Assembly (NCBI GenBank): GCA_001871015.1
Contig: MNUO01000125.1
Location: forward strand, 1-5,884
Reading direction: 5' to 3'
DNA length: 5,884 nucleotides
Source of the DNA: Candidatus Desantisbacteria bacterium CG1_02_38_46
GTDB taxonomy: Bacteria; Desantisbacteria; UBA1551; UBA1559
The notes under the pieces were generated by a model. The model saw nothing but the letters and a program-made list of their open reading frames with translations. It did no database searches and had not been told where the DNA came from. The translations under genes and the position numbers were made by a program. Below are positions 1 to 5,884 of this stretch, one piece after another. Positions within the stretch are counted from its first letter, which is position 1, and each line of letters begins with the position of its first letter.

Positions 1-154
1 ATAATTTCCACTTCCGATGGATAGGGCTTTTCCGCACATTCCATCTACTATTTTTGCACCGTTGATATTTGCATCATTTCCATTTCCTGAATAATCCTTT
101 GCAATACTTTTACTTCCCTCGTCAAAACTCCAGTATGCAACAAGTCCTTTTTCT
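1..154. repeat. Near-identical direct repeat, copy A (LamG N-terminus)
   Basis: Bases 1-154 match 1960-2113 with two differences (position 100 T against 2059 C, and 145 T against 2104 C). Both are third-position changes that leave Ala and Gly unchanged. The match begins at the first base of the window, so the true repeat may be longer. It ends at 154, where the palindrome at 154-168 begins. The codons on the far side, linker and signal peptide, are much less alike. Confidence 0.95.
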
Positions 155-255
155 CCGCCCGAGGCGGATTTCGCTTCGCTCAATTTCTCCTGTGCTCCCA
201 ATTTCCCTGTTAACAATAGACCAAAAACCAGTCCTAAAACCACCCATTTCTTCAT
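1..255 (-). CDS. Secreted LamG-domain protein, N-terminal 85 codons (cut by window edge)
   Basis: The minus frame is open from an ATG at 255-253 to base 1, so the gene is partial and its C-terminus lies outside the window. Residues 1-21 form a typical signal peptide: a Lys-Lys start, a Leu/Val/Gly-rich core, and a likely cut after Leu-Gly-Ala. A linker (about 22-36) follows, then the start of a LamG (concanavalin A-like) domain with the motif GLVAYWSFDEG and the usual DYSGNGNDA stretch. Residues 35-85 are identical to residues 28-78 of the next gene upstream (271-2193), so the two are tandem paralogues. The linker is seven residues longer here and is rich in Ser, Ala and Gly, because a GC-rich hairpin lies in it. 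The start is supported by a Shine-Dalgarno sequence 4 bases upstream, and the gap from the preceding stop is 15 bases. The rest of the protein is probably like the 640-residue neighbour, but this cannot be seen. Confidence 0.85.
   Translation of the reverse strand, partial: MKKWVVLGLVFGLLLTGKLGAQEKLSEAKSASGGEKGLVAYWSFDEGSKSIAKDYSGNGNDANINGAKIVDGMCGKALSIGSGNY
154..168. repeat. GC-rich perfect palindrome inside a coding linker
   Basis: TCCGCC and GGCGGA form a perfect 6-bp stem around a 3-base loop. It is followed on the plus strand by a short tandem TTCGC TTCGC (170-179). The whole 154-181 stretch is GC-rich against an AT-rich background. The paralogue lacks it and is 21 bases, exactly seven codons, shorter here. 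This looks like a small palindromic element inserted in frame between signal peptide and LamG domain. No other copy is in this window. There is no T-run on either side, so it is not a terminator. Confidence 0.6.
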
Positions 256-259
256 TTTT

Positions 260-268
260 CACCTCACC
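260..268 (-). promoter_or_regulatory. Ribosome binding site of the second LamG gene
   Basis: The minus strand reads GGTGAGGTG followed by AAAA and the ATG at 255. The GAGGTG core at a normal distance fixes this start for a gene that is only partly in the window. Confidence 0.6.
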
Positions 269-270
269 AA

Positions 271-2193
271 TTATTTCTTTTTCCATTCTTCTATCAATTT
301 CTTCGCTACCTGATATCTTGAATTACTGGGGTTTAACGGCAGACAATAAAGCCAGGCAATACCTGTCTGTTCATATGCAGCTCTTATTGCATATTCCAAA
401 TCAGGCATATCTTTTGGTTCCCACCCTCGTGTTACCACATAGATGCAGGGAATAAGTATCTTACCGGGACAAGTTTTGTAATAATGGTTTATTTCCAAAG
501 GTAAATTCTTAACTGCTGGACCTATTTTTGTAGATTCTGCGCGATAACCCCATAGTATTGCATCTACATAGGAGCCATAACCTGATTCCATGAATTTATC
601 TACTTGCGAATAATATACACAAGCTCCAAAACAAAGTTTAGGATTGAGCTTCTTTGTTACTTCATATATTTCCCTGGTATAGTCCAGGGTAAAAACAGAG
701 TTTCCAACAAAGTCATCAATCATCCACAAGGTAAAATTGGGATATTGAAGAGAAATCTTTGCAAGTGCCTCTGCCCACTTCAAGTAATCATCATCAAAGG
801 GTGGATATTTCTTATTTTGTTTTTCTTTAACAAGAGAAAACTCAGAAGGTGGAAGTAAATATCCCCATACTTCTATTCCTTCTTCTACTGCTTTTTTGCA
901 GAAATCTGGAAGATAGGCGAGTTCTTTCTCGGGTTGATAGGCAATTAAATAGGTATAGCAATTTACACCTAAGTCCTTTAATTTTGCAATTGTTGCATCA
1001 ATATCTGGATAACCATCCTTTTTATAGACTGTCCCGGCATAAGGAGAAACAATTCCCCGATAAAAAGGATTGCCTGATTTCCTTCTTTCTTCCCTGATTT
1101 TTATATTCTCTTTAGATAGCACATCTATATCTTTTACAATTATTCCTTTTTTCATCCTTATTTTGTCACCAATTTTTACTTCTAAATTATAATTTTCCTG
1201 TTTTTTAGGTGAAAAAGAAGCAGTTAATTCCTTTTTTCTTTCTCCCTTTTCCAGTGTAGCTATAACTTCTGTTTTATCAACAATTTCATCTTTTTCATTT
1301 GTCAAGAGAAGCAAAACCTTTTTCTCTTCTTTTTTAGAAGCAGGCCTGTTTGAAGCAATAAAAACAGAGCACTTTATTGATTCCTTTGTGTCATAAAGCA
1401 TCTCCATTTCTCCTTCAACAGCCACAAAAACAAGAGGTGCTTCAATATCTTCAGAAGGAAGAACTTCTAAAGTAGCCTGTTTCTTCCCACTTTTAATCAA
1501 ATCATAACGTCCTTTAATTTCTTTTTCAGTTAAAGCACGGCAGTACACACGCACTTCATCAATGAGTCCTTTAAATGGCCAGCCTGTTCTGTCGCCAAAG
1601 CAGCCTATTTTTACCTCTGCAGGATTATCTCCAGAAACTTCACCAGGAGACTGTCCCTCTGCAACTTTTTCTCCATCAATATAAAGAGAAAGATTTGTGC
1701 TTTCTCTAACTCCGACAAGATAATGCCATTGGTCATCAGCAATGTCTGTTCCTGTAATCCTTGCCTGCCCACCTTCATAATAATCTCCAAATTGAACTAT
1801 ATCTTGATAATATCCAAGCCACCAGGCAGGTTTGCCTCCGTGGCCTGTCCACTTGGAGATATATGCCTGCGGGTCTTTTGAGCTTTGCTTTACCCATACT
1901 TCCAGGGAATAATCAGCAGGAAATAAAAAACCAAGTTCTAATCCTCCACCGCAAACAGCATAATTTCCACTTCCGATGGATAGGGCTTTTCCGCACATTC
2001 CATCTACTATTTTTGCACCGTTGATATTTGCATCATTTCCATTTCCTGAATAATCCTTCGCAATACTTTTACTTCCCTCGTCAAAACTCCAGTATGCAAC
2101 AAGCCCTTTTTCTTTAACGACTTTTTCCTGTGCCCCCAATCTTACTGTTACCATTACCCCAACGACCAATCCTAAAACTATCCATCTCTTCAT
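271..2193 (-). CDS. Exported LamG protein with C-terminal TIM-barrel glycosidase-like domain
   Basis: This 640-residue protein is probably exported. Residues 1-21 are a signal peptide (Lys-Arg start, hydrophobic core, likely cut after Leu-Gly-Ala); no lipobox Cys is present. Residues about 30-235 are a LamG/concanavalin A-like domain, with GLVAYWSFDEG at the start, DDQWHYLVGV and LYIDGEKV in the middle, and the closing signature FKGLIDEVRVYCRALTEKEI. Such domains usually bind carbohydrate. Residues about 245-355 are strand-rich and Lys/Glu-rich, probably an Ig-like spacer. Residues about 378-635 have the alternating pattern of a TIM barrel, including GVNCYTYLIAY, EVWGYLLPPSE and FTLWMIDDF. 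Asp493-Asp494 at the end of a predicted strand, and Glu451, are candidate catalytic acids. I cannot assign a glycoside hydrolase family. A strong Shine-Dalgarno site precedes the ATG, 23 bases separate it from the preceding gene, and a tandem paralogue follows 15 bases downstream. A non-catalytic glycan-binding role remains possible. Confidence 0.85.
   Translation of the reverse strand: MKRWIVLGLVVGVMVTVRLGAQEKVVKEKGLVAYWSFDEGSKSIAKDYSGNGNDANINGAKIVDGMCGKALSIGSGNYAVCGGGLELGFLFPADYSLEVWVKQSSKDPQAYISKWTGHGGKPAWWLGYYQDIVQFGDYYEGGQARITGTDIADDQWHYLVGVRESTNLSLYIDGEKVAEGQSPGEVSGDNPAEVKIGCFGDRTGWPFKGLIDEVRVYCRALTEKEIKGRYDLIKSGKKQATLEVLPSEDIEAPLVFVAVEGEMEMLYDTKESIKCSVFIASNRPASKKEEKKVLLLLTNEKDEIVDKTEVIATLEKGERKKELTASFSPKKQENYNLEVKIGDKIRMKKGIIVKDIDVLSKENIKIREERRKSGNPFYRGIVSPYAGTVYKKDGYPDIDATIAKLKDLGVNCYTYLIAYQPEKELAYLPDFCKKAVEEGIEVWGYLLPPSEFSLVKEKQNKKYPPFDDDYLKWAEALAKISLQYPNFTLWMIDDFVGNSVFTLDYTREIYEVTKKLNPKLCFGACVYYSQVDKFMESGYGSYVDAILWGYRAESTKIGPAVKNLPLEINHYYKTCPGKILIPCIYVVTRGWEPKDMPDLEYAIRAAYEQTGIAWLYCLPLNPSNSRYQVAKKLIEEWKKK
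1960..2113. repeat. Near-identical direct repeat, copy B (LamG N-terminus)
   Basis: This partner of the block at 1-154 has the same orientation, offset by 1959 bases. It encodes residues 28-78 of the 640-residue LamG protein. Beyond 2113 the two copies diverge at once: this copy has a short Val-Val-Lys linker in place of the hairpin-containing linker of copy A. Confidence 0.95.
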
Positions 2194-2197
2194 TTTT

Positions 2198-2205
2198 CCC
2201 TCCCC
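2198..2205 (-). promoter_or_regulatory. Strong ribosome binding site of the LamG/TIM-barrel gene
   Basis: The minus strand reads GGGGAGGG, then AAAA and the ATG at 2193. This is the best Shine-Dalgarno match in the window. The two exported LamG genes have clear sites, while the 597-residue gene does not. Confidence 0.7.
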
Positions 2206-2216
2206 GTTTTTTTATA

Positions 2217-4010
2217 TTAATGCAAAGAAAAATTGCATTTTATCTGGTTCCCTTTAGTTTTGAATCCCCCGATTTTATAGATTCCATTTCTGTTTGGTGC
2301 AGAGAAAGGTTCTAAGAAAGTATTTACATCTTCTGGTGCAATGCATTTCACATCATAAGTGTGTCCTATATAACTTACTTTAAATCCTTTTCTTCCAACT
2401 TCCATTTTTGCTTTATTTAATCCGTCTGTTTCCAGTAGGGGAACCTGTACCAAAATTTTATTTTTATTAATTTTATAGGTAATTTCTACTCCTTTAGTAT
2501 TTATTTTATAGGTTTCGGAAACCATTGTGCAATCTTTAAATTTTCCTTTATAGGTAATATTAAATTCTGTTTCTTCTTTTTCCTCTCTGATTTTTTTCAA
2601 TTTGATTTCTTCTATCTCCTTAGAAAAATCGGAGAGCCAGTATCTTTCTCTTCTTGCGTTTTCCCAGCCAGGGCCAATAGCAATATTTCTTGAGGATGGT
2701 TTGACGCAAACTCTATAATTCGGATTAGAAACAATGGATGTTGACAATCCTGATTCTGAAGGTATAGAAGATTTATGTATCCTTCCAAGCCCCGTTGCAT
2801 CATAACGCTGGTCTCCCCTGGTATCTATTTCCAGATGATAACCACAACAAGTAGAAAATATTTTATGAAATGCATCCGGCAGATAAAGAACATATCCACC
2901 GATTTCCGATGGCGCTGGTTTTTCTTCAATACTGTCATCAGCGACAAGATAGGCAAAACCAAGCTGGCTGGCTATGAGAAGAGAGTAGGCAGAATAATAT
3001 CCGTAAGAAAGTTCCCTGCCGTGTTCAATTTCAGGAGGAAACCCATTTTTAATATTTCTAATTGGAGATAGACTGAGCCATTTTTTTATAGATAAAGTAG
3101 CTAACCTGGCTGCACGTTTAAAAGCACCGGCAATCTCTTTTTCTCCAATTTGATTATATCTCCTCGCTTCATACTCACAGATTAAGGCTATAGTTGCTTC
3201 GTTATGATGAAGTTGATTACTTCTCCCCCCATAAGGTGCTTCTCCTGTGGAAGAAAGGAAAAAGAGGGTTGTTAATCCCCCCTTTTTTAAGATTTCATTA
3301 AGCCATTTTGAATTTTTGCCCTTATATCCAAAAAATTTCAATAAGGAAAGGTTCATTCTTGCAACCCAATCATAGGTCATAGGGTCACCCGGGTCACGAT
3401 ACATACCAAATTCAGTAAAAAATTTCTTTGTATGGCGTAAATATTTTTCTATGAATTCTATATTATCTGCTATTTTGTAAGAGTTCTTAAATTCTTCCCC
3501 GGCAAGAGCAAATGTGCAGAAATTTCTAATATTTTCTGGTTTCATTTTTGAGAAAACAGCTGCATATTTTTTTTCCGGCTCATATTCACCAAGGTATCTT
3601 TCCCATCTTCTTACTAACTTTTTACCAGCTTTATCCCTTAAAGCCAGATATCCTCTCATTAGTTCTTTAACATAAAACTCTGGACCAGGTAAAGGTCTTT
3701 TAAAAGAATAATATAAATCTTTACATCCTTTATCCATACTTTTTATGCAGACATCAACTAAATCCAGACAACGACCAGCACTAATTAAAAAACCTAATGC
3801 TCCCACAAAGCGAGCAGTGGTGGTGGAAGTCTCCTCTTTCATAAAAGGATCGATAATCCTTCCTTCTTCATCCTGCCATGCCACTGCCTGCCTTACAATT
3901 GGTTCACTTAATTTTACATAGATTTCTTTTGTTAGGCCTGTCGGCTTCCAGTTTTCAGGAATAATTTTTCTTTTAAAAAACCTTTTTATCTCATTCATTG
4001 TAAGAGTCAT
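2217..4010 (-). CDS. Putative (alpha/alpha)-barrel polysaccharide lyase/hydrolase-like protein, family not recognised
   Basis: This 597-residue protein has no signal peptide or membrane segment, so it is probably cytoplasmic. Residues about 25-360 look mainly helical, with repeated aromatic-rich helices as in (alpha/alpha)6 toroid lyases and hydrolases. Conserved-looking, active-site-like stretches are GEAPYGGRSNQLHHNEA (256-272) and EIEHGRELSYGYYSAYS (327-343). His268, His269, Glu271, Glu329 and His330 are candidate functional residues. A turn-rich segment at about 382-415 (CCGYHLEIDTRGD, then RYDATGLGRIHK) leads into a beta-rich C-terminal part (about 420-597). That layout resembles heparinase II/III-like and other lyase folds, but I do not recognise the family and the enzymatic role is inferred. 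An in-frame TAA lies directly before the ATG, so no longer ATG start exists; Met5 (3998) is the alternative. The ribosome site is weak. The gene follows the AraC stop by 24 bases and precedes the exported LamG protein, which fits a role in processing imported oligosaccharides. Confidence 0.8.
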   Translation of the reverse strand: MTLTMNEIKRFFKRKIIPENWKPTGLTKEIYVKLSEPIVRQAVAWQDEEGRIIDPFMKEETSTTTARFVGALGFLISAGRCLDLVDVCIKSMDKGCKDLYYSFKRPLPGPEFYVKELMRGYLALRDKAGKKLVRRWERYLGEYEPEKKYAAVFSKMKPENIRNFCTFALAGEEFKNSYKIADNIEFIEKYLRHTKKFFTEFGMYRDPGDPMTYDWVARMNLSLLKFFGYKGKNSKWLNEILKKGGLTTLFFLSSTGEAPYGGRSNQLHHNEATIALICEYEARRYNQIGEKEIAGAFKRAARLATLSIKKWLSLSPIRNIKNGFPPEIEHGRELSYGYYSAYSLLIASQLGFAYLVADDSIEEKPAPSEIGGYVLYLPDAFHKIFSTCCGYHLEIDTRGDQRYDATGLGRIHKSSIPSESGLSTSIVSNPNYRVCVKPSSRNIAIGPGWENARRERYWLSDFSKEIEEIKLKKIREEKEETEFNITYKGKFKDCTMVSETYKINTKGVEITYKINKNKILVQVPLLETDGLNKAKMEVGRKGFKVSYIGHTYDVKCIAPEDVNTFLEPFSAPNRNGIYKIGGFKTKGNQIKCNFSLH

Positions 4011-4016
4011 TTATCC

Positions 4017-4022
4017 ATTATA
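4017..4022 (-). promoter_or_regulatory. Possible -10 element before the 597-residue gene
   Basis: A perfect TATAAT on the minus strand ends six bases before the ATG at 4010. No convincing -35 hexamer is found 16-18 bases upstream. If used, transcription would begin at or next to the start codon, giving a leaderless message, which would suit the poor Shine-Dalgarno site here. The background is AT-rich, so chance is a serious alternative. Confidence 0.2.
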
Positions 4023-4034
4023 TCATAAATAAGA

Positions 4035-4910
4035 TTAAAAGTCTCTGATTTTTCTACGATTTAGTATGCAAAAACTACGATATTGAGAAGGGGAGAAGCC
4101 ATTTATTCTTTTAAATGCACGGTTAAAGCTACTTAAATCGTCAAAGCCGACATCACCAGAAATTTCAATAATTTTTTTCTGTGGCTCTTTCTCTAAAATT
4201 ATCTTTGCTTCAGCAATTCTTTTCTGCAATAGATATTCTTTCAGCCTGATACCGGTGATTTTTTTAAAAAGGTATGATAAGTAATTTGGAGAGAGATTGA
4301 CAACATTGCTTAAGTAATTAACAGTAATTTTAGAGTTGAAGTGAGAATCCAGGTAGGAGAAAATAGTTTTGATGACTTTGTCCTGTTTTTCACTTAAAAC
4401 AATTTTTGAACGAAACGGCAATTCATTTCTCTGGCAGGTTAAGAGCAGATGAGAAAGTTGAAAAAGGATTATGGCTCGATAATTTCTATTTCTTTCCGTA
4501 GATTCACGAAGAATATTTTTTAGAATAATTTCTATAACGGTTATCTCTTCCTGCGAGAATAAAAAACTGTGCCGGAATTTAGATATAGGAATATTGTTCC
4601 TGAGGTAAGAAGAAAAATGTTTAAATAGACGGGGAGAAAATATTATAGAAATTTTTCTAATCCAGGGAGATTTAAGGTTGGGGACATAACGATGAATCTC
4701 ATTACTTTTAATGATTAAGAGAGTACCTTTTTTTAAAGGATAAATAGTATTTTTAATATAATATTTTCCGCCACCGGCAAAAATATACTGTAATTCTATT
4801 TCCGGGTGAAAGTGAGTGGCGATTGCCGCGAATTCAGAAAATTCTCCGCTAACTTCCCGCACGACCAGGGGAAAACTCTTTTCCGGGAAAGGAATGATTT
4901 GTCTGCTCAT
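4035..4910 (-). CDS. AraC-family transcriptional regulator with cupin-like sensor domain
   Basis: This 291-residue DNA-binding regulator has the usual AraC length and order. The N-terminal cupin-like sensing domain (about 10-90) shows HFHPEIELQYIFAGGGKYYI (33-52) and EIHRYVP (71-77), the pattern of sugar-responsive members. A linker with helices spans about 110-190. The C-terminal domain has two helix-turn-helix motifs: first ITVNYLSNVVNLSPNYLSYL (195-214), then about 244-278 with the family signature GDVGFDDLSSFNRAFKRING and FSPSQYR. The frame is open to an ATG at 5000, but that start would overlap the URO-D gene by 89 bases and add 30 residues unlike a cupin. The ATG at 4910 lies one base after the URO-D stop, behind GGGGAT at 5 bases, and is preferred. 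Translational coupling with URO-D is likely. It probably controls this cluster; its ligand is unknown, though a sugar from the glycan substrate is the natural guess. Confidence 0.92.
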   Translation of the reverse strand: MSRQIIPFPEKSFPLVVREVSGEFSEFAAIATHFHPEIELQYIFAGGGKYYIKNTIYPLKKGTLLIIKSNEIHRYVPNLKSPWIRKISIIFSPRLFKHFSSYLRNNIPISKFRHSFLFSQEEITVIEIILKNILRESTERNRNYRAIILFQLSHLLLTCQRNELPFRSKIVLSEKQDKVIKTIFSYLDSHFNSKITVNYLSNVVNLSPNYLSYLFKKITGIRLKEYLLQKRIAEAKIILEKEPQKKIIEISGDVGFDDLSSFNRAFKRINGFSPSQYRSFCILNRRKIRDF

Positions 4911-4911
4911 T

Positions 4912-5884
4912 TTATCCCCATCCATTCTCATAGCCGGTTTCATACATAGCCACAATGTTTTCAGGAGGACTGACCGCCTGGATGTTATGGCAGGGAGCAA
5001 GTATATAGCCCCCGCCTTTTCCTAAAATTCGAATGTTGTCCATAACTTCCTTGCGAACTTCTTCAACTGAGCCAAATGCAAGAGTATACTGGTTGTCCAC
5101 ACCACCATGAAATATTAATTTATTCCCAAAATCACGTTTTAAACCTTCCCGTTCCATTCCCTTGCAGCGCCACTGGATTGGATTTAAAACATCAATGCCA
5201 GCCTCAATCATATCAGGAATAATTTTTTGGATTGCTCCGTCACTGTGATGAAAAACAAGGGCACCCGCCTGATGTGCGAGGTCCATCATTTTTTTCATCC
5301 TTGGGATAAAAAATTCACGGATATGTGACGGTGAATACATTAAATCTTCCTGGCCCCCGAGGTCCTCAGCTACATATGTAATTATAACCTTTCCGGGAAT
5401 CTGCTCGTAAATTCGCAGGGTATTCTGGTAAGCGAGTTCAAAGAGTTTGTCAAGGCAGAAATGTACAATGTCTGGATTCAGAGCCAAATCCATAAATGCC
5501 TGCTCCTGACCACGTAGTTCTTTATATATAAGGAATGGTTCAGAGCCACCTCCCCGAATTGGATAATCTTTTTTGCCAGCAATCTGTTTTGGAATTTTGC
5601 TGTAATCGTACCAGTCAGGGCTTGGCCATTTGTAATTTTTCTTGATTTCGTCAAGGGTTTTATACTGTGCAAGGGGATTGTATATACACTCATTATATAC
5701 ACCTGTTCCATAATCAACATTTTTAAAACGGCATCCAAAAATATTACTGCCTTCAGGAACTGGCGGTCCGACATACTTCGCTCCTACTGTTATTGGACGG
5801 TCAATATGCAGACGTTCAAAAAGAGCTCCATCCTCCTCACATCCGAGATATTTCTTCAGTTTATTATGTGCTTCTGCTGTAGCC
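4912..5884 (-). CDS. URO-D superfamily (MtaA/HemE-like) protein, N-terminus cut by window edge
   Basis: The frame is open from the right edge to a TAA at 4914-4912, giving 323 visible residues. The family is usually about 340-370 long, so only some tens of N-terminal residues are missing. An internal ATG at 5493 is not the start: the 130 codons before it read as URO-D sequence, including HNKLKKYLG, DYGTGVYNECIYNPLAQY and GGGSEPF. The second half has AEDLGGQEDLMYSPSHIREF, FHHSDGAIQKIIPDMIEAGI, DVLNPIQW, then KLIFHGGVDNQ and the closing GGGYILAPCHNIQ..PPENIVAMYE, all typical of the superfamily's barrel. True HemE decarboxylates uroporphyrinogen III, but this divergent type is usually related to corrinoid or coenzyme M methyltransferases such as MtaA. 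The His-Ser-Cys-Gly type metal site reads His213-Ser-Asp-Gly here, while Cys298 near the C-terminus is kept. Its position in front of AraC and carbohydrate-active genes argues against haem synthesis. The exact reaction is unknown. Confidence 0.9.
   Translation of the reverse strand, partial: ATAEAHNKLKKYLGCEEDGALFERLHIDRPITVGAKYVGPPVPEGSNIFGCRFKNVDYGTGVYNECIYNPLAQYKTLDEIKKNYKWPSPDWYDYSKIPKQIAGKKDYPIRGGGSEPFLIYKELRGQEQAFMDLALNPDIVHFCLDKLFELAYQNTLRIYEQIPGKVIITYVAEDLGGQEDLMYSPSHIREFFIPRMKKMMDLAHQAGALVFHHSDGAIQKIIPDMIEAGIDVLNPIQWRCKGMEREGLKRDFGNKLIFHGGVDNQYTLAFGSVEEVRKEVMDNIRILGKGGGYILAPCHNIQAVSPPENIVAMYETGYENGWG

Noticed and set aside
154-168. Palindrome as a rho-independent terminator between the LamG genes
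   Set aside because: It is inside the coding sequence, 85 bases after the start codon, and no T-run follows the stem on either strand.
69-455. Plus-strand open frame of 128 codons
   Set aside because: It crosses both LamG genes and their junction in the antisense direction, has no ribosome site or recognisable domain, and its composition follows from the coding strand opposite.
2775-3071. Plus-strand open frame of 98 codons
   Set aside because: It is antisense to the 597-residue gene, with no domain, ribosome site or independent support.
4911-5000. Longer AraC start at ATG 5000
   Set aside because: It would overlap the URO-D gene by 89 bases, and the extra 30 residues do not resemble a cupin N-terminus. 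ATG 4910 has GGGGAT at a proper distance.
4912-5493. URO-D gene starting at the internal ATG 5493 as a short 193-residue protein
   Set aside because: The same frame is open for 130 more codons to the window edge and encodes recognisable URO-D sequence, so the Met is internal.
5478-5774. Minus-strand open frame of 98 codons
   Set aside because: It lies in another frame over the URO-D coding region, and only the URO-D frame gives family-typical sequence through this stretch.

Overview
The window is an AT-rich bacterial segment in which every supported gene lies on the minus strand, packed head to tail with gaps of 1, 24, 23 and 15 bases. It looks like one transcription unit read from right to left. 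I see no tRNA, rRNA, CRISPR array, integrase or transposase, and no stretch over 300 bases without a gene. The gene content is a URO-D superfamily protein next to an AraC-type regulator and secreted LamG proteins with a glycosidase-like domain. This mix is common in genomes of the Planctomycetota/Lentisphaerota/Omnitrophota type and related uncultivated lineages. That placement is an inference from gene content and rests on no marker gene.

In transcription order: (1) a URO-D/MtaA-like protein (4912-5884) that lacks only its N-terminus, which lies beyond the right edge. (2) An AraC-family regulator with a cupin-like sensor domain (4035-4910), whose start codon lies one base after the URO-D stop. 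(3) A 597-residue protein without signal peptide (2217-4010), with a probable helical (alpha/alpha)-barrel body and a beta-rich tail, which may be a cytoplasmic polysaccharide lyase or glycoside hydrolase of unassigned family. (4) A 640-residue exported protein (271-2193) with a signal peptide, a LamG domain, a beta-sandwich linker and a C-terminal TIM-barrel-like domain. (5) The first 85 codons of a second exported LamG protein (1-255), a tandem paralogue of gene 4 that runs off the left edge.

A reasonable reading is a regulated carbohydrate-use locus. The exported LamG/TIM-barrel proteins would bind and cleave a glycan outside the cytoplasm, the 597-residue protein would act on imported fragments, AraC would sense a sugar, and the URO-D protein would do an unassigned, possibly methyl-transfer, step. 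The substrate cannot be read from the sequence.

The oddest feature is at the left end. The two LamG genes share a 154-bp block with only two differences, both synonymous, while their signal-peptide codons have clearly diverged. The block stops exactly where a GC-rich perfect hairpin is inserted in frame into one copy.
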